Shown: positions 25,690 through 38,733, counted from the stretch's first letter. The stretch: DNA of 64,000 nucleotides from Azadirachta indica (GCA_022749755.1 CM040450.1:12856913-12920912), one strand, 5' to 3'. Translations and numbers: made by a program. Notes: generated from the letters alone by a model not told the origin.

Positions 25690-26830
25690 CTACGTAACTT
25701 AAATTTTGAGAATTACTATTTAATAAAAATTTTTAATAGTAATAATTACAATGATAAAGAATTTTACCTCAATTTACTTATTTTAAATTTTGAGAACTAA
25801 TATTCATTAAAAAAAATTAAATAATAACAATCAAAGCTGCCAAAAATGCTTCATTATATTCACATCCACAAAATAAAATTTATTGTTTTGAATGCATATT
25901 GATTTATAAAAGTTTGTCAATTAAATAATTAATTTTTAAATTTTTAAATATCACACATAAATCATTTTTGCAAAATAAAATTATAAAATTATGTTGCACT
26001 TCATTGAATTCACGTTCATTGTGCTACGATGTGATTTTCATTAGTCATCCGGAAGAGTATGAAAAGATATTTTTAATTTGTATCAATTAGATTTCAAATG
26101 GGCCAATAGGTTTTACTAATTATTTATTCTAAAATTTGAGAACTAATATTTACTAAAAAGAATTATATAATAATTATCATCAAAACATTCCAAAAATAAT
26201 TTATTATACTTTTATCTATTGAAATAAAACAATAAAATTACCATAAGAGTATTAATTTTTTTTTTTCGATTTGCATCAACCAAGTTCCAAATAGATTTTA
26301 TGAGTCCATTATAATCTAACCAAATATTAATATTTAAAAAGGTTTTTAAAAACATAATTTCTAATTATTTAAATAACTATTTTCAAGAAAATATTCAAAA
26401 TCATTTCTAATTATTTAAAATGGAGAAAAACAATTGTATTAAAATGTTTAAATACAAATAAAACAGTAAAAATGCTTTTAATGCATGTGAATGAAAAAAA
26501 AAAATCACTGACATCTGTTAGAAATACATTTTTGAAAACAATGCAAATACTACATAAGTGTATGAAAAAAAAAATAAAGTAATTTATTTTACTTTCCGTT
26601 GTGTTTTAAAAGTAATTTACAAATATTTTTTTTTATTTATCTAAACACGAAAAAGAGGGTCAAATAAAAATTCTAAGCAGCCAGTAAGAGTACGGAGGTA
26701 TTTATAAGGAAACTTACTACTGGAAACGCATTTTGACATGTTGGTCTGGTTAGATCTTGGCGGGGTGTATTTAGTATCTAGTGGCGCAATTCCACCCAGA
26801 ACAAGACGGTTTAGCCTCAGTCCAACAAAA
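25690..26830 (+). repeat. eIF3c upstream flank block, copy 2 (upstream of copy A)
   Basis: Similar to 22150-23830 without its 0.67-kb insertion. It also shows an internal duplication: the segment with AAATTTGAGAACTAATATT and ATTCCAAAAATA occurs at about 25790 and again at about 26130. Ends near TTTAGTATCTAGTGGCGCAA. Confidence 0.7.
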
Positions 26831-28161
26831 TATTATCCAATGATATAGTAAAACTTATAATTAGAGCATAATTGAGAAATGTAATTCTGTAATAATTAAA
26901 ATAAAATATTATAATTATATTAAAATTATAGTATTATATTTTACTTTTAAAGAAATTAAAACATAACTTCCCTAAGGTTTAGAAAAACTACATATAGAAA
27001 ACCTACACATACCTCCCCTTAATTTAGGAATAGCAAAAATTTTGACGAGGTCAAGTTTGGTAGTAATTTTTTATTTTCATTTTACAAACGAGTCATATTT
27101 TCATTTTACAAAAAGTTCATATTTTTTTAATTTACTCAATTAGGTGCTTATTGTAATTGTGTTTTTTAAATCCTAAATTCTTAATTATATATATATGTCT
27201 AAAGAAAACCCTTATCTTCTCTCACAATTGCCCTTAAAATATTTTTTATATAAAATTATCAAAAATAAAAAAATTTAAGACTGATTTAATGTATTTTCTT
27301 TACTTTTATCAATTATATTAAAAATTAGTTTAATTTACTACTACACTTGTTTACTTATCTATTTATATAAGTTAATAAATAAATTATAATAAATATATCA
27401 ATCAAAAATCTGATACTTTGTTTTAACAAATTTTTAACTATAAAATTTTATATAAATTGTCTCAATCAAATAATTTAAAATATTTTAAAAAATTTAAATA
27501 AATAATTCAAAATAATGCAAACAATTTTAATAAATAATTTAAAATCTAATATTCAAAATTTTTTAATTTTTTAATATTTAATATTTAATTTTATTTTTTA
27601 TGTGGAATTAAAATTTCAAGATATTTTAGGCTTTCCAATGAAAATGGATGGGCAACTAAAGGTCAAAAGGATATATGTGTAAGTTTTTTCAAACTGTTGA
27701 TTAATGTATAGATTTCTTAAAACGCAGGGGAGGTATATGTTAATTTAATATAAATATTTATATTAAATTAAAATATATATTCGTTTCAAATGACAAAATT
27801 ATTATTCTGATTTGAAAATTTTGAGGAGCTAGGTTGAGAATAAAAATCCCCACACCAATTCGGGAATTCCGATCAATCAAGGAGTTCTTAAGAATCCCCT
27901 CTACAATTAAGGAATTCTGATCATTTAAGGAGTTGTTAGCCGATTCTAATATAATAAATGGGGAATCAAATTGAAAGTAGTATACTCAATTCAATTAAGC
28001 AGCAGTCGCCTCTCACATCCCGCCAAAACACAATCGACGGCAGCCTCTGCAACCACTCAGCCATTATCAGATATTTCGAAACTAGCGGCACTACGCTCGC
28101 CCTCGCGCACCGTCGTCGCTTCTACCGTCACCATCCTAAGCTTTTGACTCACCAACACAAG
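26831..28161 (+). promoter_or_regulatory. Unique promoter and 5' UTR exon region of eIF3c copy A
   Basis: Not similar to the copy B promoter. The first 1 kb is AT-rich. At 27850-27940 there is an imperfect duplication (GGAATTCCGATCAATCAAGG and GGAATTCTGATCATTTAAGG). From 27975 the sequence becomes GC-richer and probably forms the 5' UTR exon, ending at the donor ACAAG|GTAATC (exon end 28161). An ATG at 27958 opens a 98-codon frame with no known similarity; if transcribed it would be an upstream ORF. Transcription start is not determined. Confidence 0.5.
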
Positions 28162-28560
28162 GTAATCGCTAACCAATCGAACTCCATTAAATTTGATTTT
28201 GTTTTTTTGGATTTTGGTTTATTTGTAGAAAACATTGTCCTACTAGCAATCTAAAATCTCTAAAATCTTTTAGGTTAGAGAAACTCTTTAAAATCTTTTC
28301 TAAAAGACGTATACTTGATTTTGTCTTTTAATTTTTTTTGCAGGTGTCCCCTTTTTGTTTCGTTATTTATTCAGTGTTGTTATGTTGCTAGTCAGGACTG
28401 CATTTGTCGGCTTTAATGAATGAATTATTTTCTGAAATAATCTATGGCAATCAATTATTAAGTGTTATGTTGCTTGTTAATTTTTAGTTAATTTTGAGAA
28501 TTAGATTTTTCCTTTTTATTTCCTACTGAGTGTTTTAAAAATTCTCTTGCGTGGTTGCAG
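28162..28560 (+). other. Probable 5' UTR intron of eIF3c copy A
   Basis: Donor ACAAG|GTAATC at 28161 and acceptor GTGGTTGCAG at 28560, 17 nt before the ATG. The last 80 nt (CTACTGAGTGTTTTAAAAATTC...) match the end of the copy B leader intron, while the 5' part does not. Confidence 0.65.
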
Positions 28561-28577
28561 ATTTCTGATTTCTCAAG

Positions 28578-31500
28578 ATGGCTTCACGTTTCTGGACACA
28601 GGTCTGTGGAATGGGAAATTCAATGTTCTTTTACCAGTAGTTCTGCATTTTCATTTAACTATCTATTGTTTTCAAAAGTTGTTGTTTGGAGTAGCAGTTT
28701 TAGTTTTTCATCAACTTTCTTTATACTGTTTACAGGGTGGCAGTGATTCTGAGGAAGAGAGCAGTAATTATGATGAGGAGGAGGCGTTTGACAATGGGGG
28801 AGTTGAGCCGACTCCCCAATCTGGTAGCAGATATCTGCTGGCATTGGCCAGTGACGATGATGATTCAGAGTGTGAAAAGCGGGTCGTTAGATCGGCCAAA
28901 GACAAGAGATTTGAAGAAATGATTGCCGGTGTTGACCAGATAAGGAATGCTATGAAAATCAATGACTGGGTTAGCTTACAAGAGAGTTTTGACAAGATAA
29001 ATAAACAGCTTGAGAAGATCAGGAGAGTAACCAAGTCTGAAAAGCCCCCAACCATCTACATTAAAGCCCTTGTGATGTTAGAGGATTTTTTGAATCAATC
29101 ACTGGCGAATAAGGAAGCAAAGAAAAAGATGAGTAGCAGCAATGCCAAAGCATTGAATTCAATGAAGCAGAAGCTGAAAAAGAACAACAAGCAGTTCGAG
29201 GATCTGATTACTAAGTGTAGGGGGAATCCTGAGAGTGAGGATGTGAGGGATGAGGATGAGGAGTCAGGGGAGGAGGAAGATGAGGAGGAAGAGTTTGAGG
29301 AGGATCCCAGCAACATCAGAATCGGTTCTGGGTCTGATAGTGAGGAGGAAGGAGATGAAGATGAGCCTGAGGATACTAATGACGAGGGTTGGAGGAAACA
29401 GACTTATGGCAAAGATAAGGGAATAGACAATCAGTTTAAGAATACTAATGAGATCACCTGGGAGACAGTTAACAAAAAGTTTAAGGAGGTAGTGGCTGCT
29501 CGGGGTCGGAAGGGAACTGGAAGGTTTGAGCAGGTTGAGCAGCTCACCTTCTTGACCAAGGTTGCGAAGACTCCTGCTCAGAAGCTGGAGATTCTGTTTA
29601 GTCTTATCTCAGCTCAGTTTGACGTCAGTCCGGGTCTCAGTGGGCACATGCCTATTGGTGTTTGGAAGAAGTGTGTGCAGAATATGCTTGTGGTTCTTGA
29701 TATTCTGAGAAAGCATCACAATGTTGTGGTTAGCGACAGGATTGAGATGAATGAGAATGCGGATTATGATGGAACAGTCCGAATTTGGGAAAATCTTGTA
29801 GCATTTGTTGAGAGGATACATCTTGAATTTTTTAAGAGCTTGCAGACCATTGATCCATATACGCATGATTATGTCGAGAGACTGAAGGATGAATCTATGT
29901 CTTTGGTTCTTGCCCAAAATGTCCAGGACTATTTAGAGCAGGCTGGGCAATTTAAAGCTGCTGCAACAGTTGCCCAGAGGCGTGTTGAGCTCATCTATTA
30001 TAAGCCACCAGAGGTTTATGATGCGATGAGGAAATTGGTTGAGCAGACAGAAGACAATGATTATGTAGAAAAAGTTGGGGAGGAGGAAAGCAGGGGTCCT
30101 ACTGCATTTATTGTTGTTCCTGAGGTTGTGCCTCGTAAGCCCACCTTCCCTGAAAACAGCAGAACAATGATGGATAATCTATTGTCTCTGATATACAAGT
30201 GGGGAGATGAGCGGACTAAAGCCCGTGCAATGCTTTGTGACATTTACCACCATGCCCTCCTGGATGAATATTCAACTGCCCGTGACTTGCTTCTTATGAG
30301 TCGTTTACAGGATAATGTTCAGCAGATGGACGTTCTATCCCAGATTCTTTTTAACAGGGCTATGGCACAGCTTGGTCTTTGTGCATTCCGTGTTGGACTG
30401 GTTGCTGAAGGACAGAGCTGTCTTTCTGAGCTGTATTCGGGTGGAAAGGTGAAGGAATTGCTTGCCCAAGGTATTTCACAAAGTAGATATCATGAGAAGA
30501 CTCCAGAACAGGTACTCTTTTTCATATTGTTTTTTTTTTTTGGGCACTTATGTTTTTGAACATATTTTTCCCAGTACTGTGTTTTATGCACTTATGTTTT
30601 TGTGTGTATTTTTATCAAGTGCCGTTTTACTGTGATATTATGAGCTTGGATGGTTGAAATATATCATGTTAAGCATACACCAGTAGGTCATTAATTTTCT
30701 TTTTGTTTTCAGAGTCAAGGTATTGTTGAGATTATTGAGTATCTGTTGCATGATGCAACTCTCATTTTCTTCCAGTCTTCTGTTATCTTTCTAGAATTGC
30801 AGAGATATACCAAGCAAGAAACTACTTGGTGGTTAAGAAAAACAAAATGAACTTTTTACCATTAGAATTTTCCTGTAGAGAATAGTCAAACACATTAGCC
30901 TGATAAATAATCTGGTATGTGGACATTGTGCTATTGAGTGAAATGAAATAAAGGATTATAAAGCCTTTTTTTCAATTTATTTTTCTGTTGTGCATAATGC
31001 TTGTTAGATAGCTACTGTGAAGCATTTGTTGTAAATTGTCACCCTACTGACTCATCCATTCTAAATTATTGGTTTTCTTTTTCTTTTTTATCAGGAAAGG
31101 TTGGAAAGAAGGTGTCAGATGCCGTACCATATGCACATAAATCTTGAGCTCCTGGAGGCTGTGCATCTAATTTGTGCCGTGCTACTTGAGGTCCCTAACA
31201 TGGCAGCCAACACCCACGGTGCCAAAAGCAAGGTCATAAGCAAGACATTCTGCCGGTCTCTTGAGGTGAGCGAGAGGCAAACTTTCATGGGTCCTCCTGA
31301 AAGTGTGAGGGACCATGTAATGGCTGCCACAAAGGCCCTTATGAATGGAGACTTCCAAAAGGCTTTTGATGTGATCAATTCCCTGGATGTCTGGAGGCTC
31401 TTCAAGAACAGGGAGAGTGTCCTTGGGATGCTTAAAGCCAAGATTAAGGAAGAAGCTCTGAGGACGTACCTTTTTACCTTCTCATTGTTCTATGAGTCAC

Positions 31501-32030
31501 TAAGCTTGCACCAACTCACAAAAATGTTTGACCTATCATATGCACAGATTCACAGCATTGTTAGTAAGATGATGATGAATGAGGAGCTTCATGCAAGTTG
31601 GGATCAGCCAGCCCATTGCATTGTCTTCCACGATGTTGAGCACTCTAGGTTGCAGACTCTGGCATTCCAGTTAACAGAGAAGCTGTCAATCCTTGCTGAA
31701 AGTAACGAAAGAGCACTGGAGACAAGGATTGGTGGTGGTGGGTCAGATCTGCCTCTTAGGCGGATAGAGAACCAAGATTATGCTGGTGGTGGTGGCGGCG
31801 GCAAATGGCAGGACAACTTGTCCTTCAATCAGGGAAGGCAAGGCAGATTGGGATATACCGGTGGTGGCAGAAGGGCATTGGCACCAGGGCAAGCTACTGC
31901 ATATTCTAGGGACAGGACAGGTCAACTTCGGAGAATGGGTGGATATTCTGGACTGGCTGCAGCTGCAAGGAGATCTCAGATAGATGCTTCAATCCGTATG
32001 GTAAGCCTGAACAGGGGAGTGGACGTTTGA
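28578..32030 (+). CDS. Eukaryotic translation initiation factor 3 subunit C, copy A
   Basis: eIF3c is a core scaffold subunit of eIF3, which binds the 40S ribosome and helps recruit eIF1, eIF5 and the initiator complex in the cytosol. Coding exons: 28578-28601 (MASRFWTQ), 28736-30511, 31095-32030; 2736 nt, 911 aa, no internal stop. An acidic N-terminal region (residues 10-290, with Glu/Asp runs) precedes the helical core. The PCI region is at about residues 660-815 ([20 protein letters not shown], then the winged-helix part) and the tail is Gly/Arg-rich. Relative to B it lacks four codons near residue 348 and has many local replacements around them (KHHNVVVSD for the QYSNIVVSD of B). Introns and 3' flank resemble B, but promoter and leader exon differ. 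Probably functional, though changing faster than B. Confidence 0.9.
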
Positions 32031-34784
32031 AACAACTTAGTGGTAAGATTATTGAAAGCGGGAGAGAGCAACACAGATCTTGAGGATCTTTGGACAGTCT
32101 CTACTGGTGAACTTCTTTCTAGGTTCTCAAATTTATTTGTAGCAAACTAGAATTTTCTTTTTGCTTTCTTTTTATTTGAAATGGACTGGAATTGTGAAAG
32201 TGGATTTTTCATTCTTGACAATTATATATTCCCATCAATTTTTGTATTTGACAGATGGACCTTCCATTGTCTATTATCTGATTCAGTTGGTCTGCTTTGT
32301 CAACCTTTCTGTGCGTACCAATTTATTTAATCAGTAAAATTTTAGTGTTACTGCATGAAGTTTAGCACTTGAATTTGGTCTGCACCAATATTGAGATCGA
32401 TAATTCTAGGAAGGAGGTGGCTGAGACTATTTATAATGGTGTGAGAGATTTGAGAAGGCAAAGCTGCCAACACTCTTTCCATGTGCACGGAATTTATAGC
32501 TTTCTCCAATATGCAAAGGCTGATTAGTAGAATATGACATTAGAAGTCATATATGGTGTTATGTGAAAATGATTATTTAATGCAAGATATCTCGAAATCT
32601 AACCCAAATAAATTCATTTTAAATAATATTGTAATTTAGTGGTGTTGATTTATTTCATGATAAAAATGTTTTTACAATTTTCAAGATTATTTAATACGCA
32701 TTTTAATTATACACACAATGTTTTGAGTGGCAAAAATTTTACTGATTTTTTTTTATTTTAAAATAATTTTGTTACAATAATTAAATGTTTGTTATTATTT
32801 AGAGTCGTTGCCATCATGCCATGTTAAAATATGACAAGTAAATTCTTAAGAAAAGTTAGTTTTGGTGTTGTAATTTTATTTGTTTTGGTAATAAAATTCA
32901 ATGGTAGTTTTAGTAATGGTAATACTAACTCAAAAATTACCATTTAAATTGTAATTAAACGTTCGTATTAAAATTACAATAAAAATTCGTTTATATTATA
33001 ATCAACGTTTATATATTAACTAAATAATATTTAAAAAATATATTACAAAACGAAAAATTTTGAATCAAGTTAGAATCGCGGAACCATAATGAAGAAATTT
33101 ACGCTAGATTGCAATATAGTTAACTCAATAATTTTTGATCTTTTGCAATCTCTAATTAGTTGATAAAGTCGGTGCTAATTGTTCAAAAAGGTGAAGTTCC
33201 AGATCATATTTCACTAACTTTAGTGTTTGAAATAAATAAATAAATAAATATATATTATTTAAAAATAAAAAATACGAAGTTCGCCTTTGATGCTCTTATT
33301 AGTATTATTATCCTTTTTATACAAATGCAGTTTGAGTTTCACCAAATCTTAATTAATTTGGGACGTTAAATTTTAAGTTTTTTTTCTTACAAGTACTTTA
33401 AACATTCTTGTGGATACAAATTTTTGATTTCTTGAATTTAACTTAGAAACATATTAAATAAGATTATTCTAATTTATGTTGTTTTAACATTTTTCAATTT
33501 TATTCCCTTTTTTAAAGCAATGTGACTACGGGAATTGTTAGTTCTTATATCTTTTTTAATTTCTCAACTGTCACAGATTTGGAGAACTAATGCTTAACAA
33601 AAAAAATTTAAATCGTGCATATTACTACAATTTGTACATTCAATAATATTATACTCAAATCCGCTTCATCAAATGGGCCAATTGCATTGTGGATGGTCCA
33701 GTGGACCCCATGTGTTTTATTAGGCCCATTACAGACTAATTATTAGTTTTAAAAGATAATATTTCAAAATTATAAAAAGTTTCTTTTTATAGAATATTAT
33801 TAATTATTCAACGGTAAATAAGCATATTAAAATTGTCTAAAAAGATAAAATTAAATATGAATAAAAAATGATTGGAATTTATAAAATTGACATTTATTAA
33901 AAAGTATGTTATTATAAACAATAAAATAATAAATAAGTGTTTTTTTAATTTATTTATTAAAATAATTATTCAATTTTTTTAAAGTTATTTTTAATAATTA
34001 AAAGATTAATTAACTTTTGTTAAAAACTTTACTTATAAAAACTTTATTAATAAAAGATGTACTTAAAAAAAACTTGACTTAAAATATTATACTAAATGGA
34101 CTTTTATCCTAATTATTTTTGTAATTGAGTTCAAAATTTTATAAAACTTTATTAATACTAACAAATATACCTCAATTATTTCTATGTTACCCATACTCGA
34201 AATGAATTTTTCATCTATGATTTAGGTATAAGTTGAAAATTGATTTTCGGTATGTTTAGTAAATGAATGGACCAATCCTATTTGACACGATGCAATTAAT
34301 CCATTCTCTTTTTAATTTTAATAAAGAATAGTACTAACTTTATAATTGATATTATAATTAAAAGTTGACACCAAATAGTAATTAAAAATTAGCTTTATAT
34401 TTAAATGAACATTTATATGTAAATTAAAACAATCTTTTGAACAATTATAAATATTTTAGTTTAGAAATATTAAGAGTTAGGTTGAGATTTAGGGATCGTC
34501 AACCCTAATTGAAAAATCCTTCGCTTGATCTTATAATTTTACTATATTGAAAGCGGGTTGATGGGATAATTTTTGACTTCACTCAATATTTTATTTATTA
34601 TCATTGCTAAATGGTAATAAAGTGAGTGCCAATAAGTTTAATCGTTAAAGTTTGAGATAATATTTGTATTTGAGATAAATTTGATTTTGTATTCATATAA
34701 TATTTTTAAAATAAAAAATCATACAAAAATTAATAATAGCAAATTAAAATAATGGCTGAAAGGCAATAAAGTTTAAGACTTTTT
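32031..34784. other. 3' UTR and duplicated 3' flank of copy A
   Basis: The first 600 bases (for example GGTGAACTTC, TGACAATTAT) align with the region after the copy B stop codon and include the 3' UTR. The rest is AT-rich. At about 33990-34110 there is one arm of the MITE family seen at 57050-57620 (TGTTAAAAACTTTACTTATAA and ACTAAATGGACTTTTA). An AAAT microsatellite lies near 33236. No gene seen. Confidence 0.6.
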
Positions 34785-36140
34785 TCGGGGAGAACGTCCG
34801 ACATCCTCTCATTATTTGAGTTAATACTTTATCACCTTTTTTTTGTTTCAAAAATATCATATCGCCCCTTGACATTCCTTTCGATAGAAAAAAATGCCCA
34901 TGACCCCCTAAAGTTTGAGTAAAATATCTGCTTTCCCCCTATTGTTTTCAAAATGGTCTTTATTCTCCTAATACTAGGTTTTTTACCCTTGAGCTAAATA
35001 AAAAGAACCATTATACGGTCTATTTGAACCTTTTTTTTAATTACAAAACAATCAAGAGAAATTTGTAATTTATTATACTTTTTTATTAATATCATCGAAT
35101 AATAGTTCTCTTTGGTTTAATTTAAGGGTAAAATAAAAAAAAACATAGAATTAAGAGGGTATAGGACATTTTGAAACAGTAGAGAGGAAGTGGATATTTT
35201 GTTCAAACTTTACAGGGGTCATGAACATTTTTTCTTAATAAAAATTATTAATTTTTTAGCACAATTATCTATTTACCCTTTTGATTGTTGTCAAAAGTTT
35301 GAAAAAGCTGTTTAATTATGTCAATTGATAATACTTTGGGTGAGAATAAGCTAAATTACTTTAATACCGTCGATAAATAAACAAGATTACTTTAAAACCC
35401 TTAATTATTTTAAAAATTCCTTAAAAAGAATTCGTATTACTACTATTTTAGACCTTTTGTTCTCTTAATTTATATTTTCTACCTTTATTTTATTTTGAAA
35501 AAAGAAAATAAATTCTATTATTTTTATCTTATTCATGATTTTATTTAAAAAAATAAAAAATCAACCAAACTTTTATTTGTCAAAACGAAAAAAGTATTTG
35601 ATAAAAATAAAAAAATTTAAAATAAATAGTATTCAAATTTCAAATCAGTTTAATACTCTCCAATAAACAAATGAAATTACTTCAATAACCTTAATTATTT
35701 TATGAAAAAAATAAATATTTGAATTTGATTGAAATAAAAAATTTTTCTTTTAACGTGAAATGTTATATTGTTCAGTGAAAAAGGCCGGCAAGATTAAAAT
35801 AGAAGAATTATTAAACATAAGCAAAGAATTAATAAAATAAGTGATTTCTTTTAAAATTTATTATTCATTTAAATTTAAGAAAAAACAAACATTATACCAA
35901 GGTTATACTATGATTATTTTTAAAAATTCTTTTGAAATGTATTTAAATGCTCACTGAAGCTTTTGTTTGAAATTGTACACTCATGCATGTAATTACAAGA
36001 AAATTACTATATTATTCTCGAACACTAACATTTTTATTAATAGAAGTAATATTATAGGGATGATGGGGTATGTTTAAAATAATAAGAGCTGATGGGATAT
36101 TAAACCAAACAAGAAGGCATTAGACATTCTCTTACTCTTT
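34785..36140. mobile_element. 1.35-kb non-autonomous insertion with terminal inverted repeats, absent from the duplicate segment
   Basis: The ends are inverted copies of each other: the left has GGGGAGAACGTCCGACATCC (34797 on), and the reverse complement of the right (to 36138) reads AGAGAATGTCTAATGCC. The matching place in the copy B flank (about 46081-46125) has the flanking sequence on both sides but no insertion (TTTAAGACTGCTTTT...TTTAAATAAATAATTAG). CTTTTTT on both sides may be the target duplication. No open frame of note inside; a second foldback is nested at 34888-35236. Confidence 0.65.
34888..35236. mobile_element. Foldback MITE nested in the 1.35-kb insertion
   Basis: Arms of about 120 nt: the left reads AATGCCCATGACCCCCTAAAG... 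and ACAAAATGG-type text; the reverse complement of the right reads AATGTTCATGACCCCTGTAAAG in the same order. The arms are separated by about 90 nt. No coding capacity. Typical of Mutator-like or other foldback MITEs; the superfamily is not assigned. Confidence 0.75.
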
Positions 36141-36679
36141 TTTAGTCTTAAATAATTAGTTTACGAAAAAAAATTTTTTTGCATATAATTTGTACCTAAA
36201 GCCTAGTATTGAAAAAATATTTAAAATTTTAGGATAACATGATTTATTTGAATTATTTCATTGAGTTTTATTTTTATTCTAATACATTCTTATTAATTTT
36301 TAAGAAAGTGTCACCTTTCACTATTAAGAGTGCGTTACGTATTACTATATTTTAAAATTTTGAAAAATATATATTTCTATTGTGAACAGGTTAATCAATG
36401 CAGGAAGATTTCCACCACTTAACTTGTCCATCTAATCTCGTGGAGTTATGTCTTTAATCCACATGATTAAATCATCACCAAATGATTTACCAACTTATTT
36501 TACATTTTGATCTTCATAGAATGAGTTTTTTCATTTTAATTTTCATGCAATAGGAATAACTTCACTAAATTAGTGAAATATCACATATTATAAAAAAAAA
36601 AATGATTTCATGTAATTGGTACAAATACTCTATATTAAAAGAGAGTTATGAGTTAAAAAAATTTGATATTTTCAACTTA

Positions 36680-36955
36680 AGAGAATACTTCTTTGTCCTT
36701 TATTTTTTGAGATAATACCCCATTATCTTCTTATATTTTTTCTAATATCTCGTTACACTCTTAACTCTTATTTTTTTTACGGTTTTGCCCTTCAGTTTAA
36801 TTGGTTTATATTTGAATTATAAAATAGCAAAATCGAAAACATTTGAATTAGTAAAGGGCAAAATCAAAACTTATGAGGGTGATAAAATATTAAAGAAAAT
36901 ATAAAGAATAATAAGATATTGGCTAAAAAATCAGGAGAGAATTGGGCATTCTCCC
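36680..36955. mobile_element. Foldback MITE at the end of the duplicated flank
   Basis: A 275-bp inverted repeat: the left end is GAGAATACTTCTTTGTCC and the reverse complement of the right end is GAGAATGCCCAATTCTCTCC. Both arms continue with GATAATA(C/T)... and AATATCTCGTTACACTC / AATATTTTATCACCCTC-like text. The ends resemble those of the 34785-36140 element. Similarity between the copy A and copy B flanks stops just here (B side at about 46610). Confidence 0.75.
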
Positions 36956-37480
36956 TTTCAGCTTTCACCTCTCTCCTTCTTCTTGCTTTATTTATTTACT
37001 TAATTAAAATTTTAGTTAAATATCAATCATAATCTATAATAATTTTTCTGAGTTTAAAAATTAAAATAGACTTAACCAAATTAAAGTGTGAATTTTCATT
37101 AGTAAACAAAATGGATTTTACATAACAAACTGAACCAAATTTCAAACCGAACTATTCTAATATAAATCGAATCATACCGACTCGATTCAATTCTATTTAT
37201 TTAGTAAATTCTAATTTTTTCACTTCATATTTGCAAAAATCCTTGTTAGAACCACAATCTCAATTGTCTCTTTCTTCTTCTTCACAATTCTCTTCCTTCT
37301 TATCTATTCCTTCTTCTCACTTGCTTCGTTTTCTCTCTCTTTATTTTCATCCTTTATTGTCAAAAATTATAATATAATTAAATCGAGAATCAAATAAAAA
37401 TAATATTCTTAACTCAACTTAAATAAAATTGTTCAATTTATTGTCATCTTTAATTACACATTAGTAGTATTAGATGGTAA
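36956..37480. other. Spacer between duplicated segments
   Basis: Contains a short AACCGAACT/CCGACTCGATTC-type stretch near 37140-37200, similar in style to the CGAATCGAATCG stretch at 46745-46795, and CT-rich DNA at 37255-37345. No gene recognised. Confidence 0.5.
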
Positions 37481-37559
37481 AATTTGATCTCAAATTTTAT
37501 TCAAAGAGAAAGCTAATTTTAAAGTATGTAATTTAAAAAGTTAATAATAGTAAATTAAA

Positions 37560-37735
37560 TTTGTTGTACACCTGAAGTCCCATATGGCTCCCATATATCT
37601 TTGCGGTACGGTTTAAATGGAGTAATAAGCCTTCACCTAAGATATGCATCTTGGAGTTGAAGCCTTGGAAAAAAACCACGAGGTTCTGAGATATCAAAAG
37701 GGACGATATCATTAATCCATTTACAATAGAATTTA
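37560..37735 (+). repeat. LTR-like repeat, copy 2
   Basis: Counterpart of 24140-24310: CTGAAGTCCCATATGGCTCC, GGTTTAAATGGAGTAATAAG and a CGATATCATTAATCC end in the same order. It marks the start of the second duplicated segment. Confidence 0.5.
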
Positions 37736-37789
37736 TATTTTAAAAAAGCAACTATTCTTTTAAATTATTATATGTAGTTTGAAAAGGAA

Positions 37790-37990
37790 ATTTTATCAGG
37801 CCTTGGAAATCAAATTTGAAAATATATTTAAAATGTAATTCGGTCTAATTTATATTTGGATAGTTTCTTTTCCTAAACCATCTTCTTTCTAATTGCCATA
37901 TTTTTCTCGCACTTTTCTTTGTAGCCATTTGTTTCTGTTAACTTTATTTTCATTAGTTGACCCTTTAAGTTATTATTATTTATATCTCTA
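37790..37990 (+). other. Second relic of an eIF3c promoter/5' UTR region
   Basis: Matches 24380-24730: TTATCAGGCCTTGGAAATC, TTCGGTCTAATTTATATT, CTAAACCATC and a CT-rich stretch with TTGTAGCCA. Only one copy of the unit is present here, against two in the first relic. Confidence 0.45.
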
Positions 37991-38733
37991 AATTTTTATA
38001 AAGTAATAAACTCAGATATATTTTTTAAAAAGTAACAAATTAGTCCTTATTTTGATATTTTTTACAATATATACTTTTTAATTATAATAATTTAATTCTT
38101 ATTTTAATATTTTTTTCAATAAACTAAGAACTAAATAAAAATTATTTTCTAATTATTATTTCAATAAAAAAAATTATAAAAGAAAATAATATTATTAAAA
38201 AATTATAGTAATCAGTTAAATAAAATTCGTATGTTAAAATATTTCTAACTCTCTTCTTTTACTTTCTTAAAAATAATTTGATATTTAATTATAAAAAAAT
38301 TTTAAATAAAATATTTTTTAATATTTTACTTTTAAATGTATTATATGCATATAAAAAATTATGACATATAAATAAAAAATAAATACATGCTATATATAGA
38401 AATTACAAATAAAAATAATCAAAATTCTCTTCTTTTTCTATTTTTTTTAATTTAATTAAATTATATTGTTTAACAATAATATAAAATATATTTAATTACT
38501 AATTTTATTAACAAATGACACCAAATTCTCTAATACTCTTGCATTTTTGTTTATATTTTCATAATTTTTTTTAAGAAAATTTAATGAATTTAGTATAATC
38601 TTTTAAATAAATATATTATATATAAAACTAAAACGTTAAGAAAATATTTTATTTTATTTTTTTACAATTGAATATCAAATTATATTACTAAGAAAATAGA
38701 AAAAAAATGGTTAAAGATATTTTAGCATATAAA

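Noticed and set aside
27958..28254. 98-codon open frame before eIF3c copy A
   Set aside because: It crosses the likely leader-intron donor at 28161 and has no recognisable protein similarity; kept only as a possible upstream ORF.
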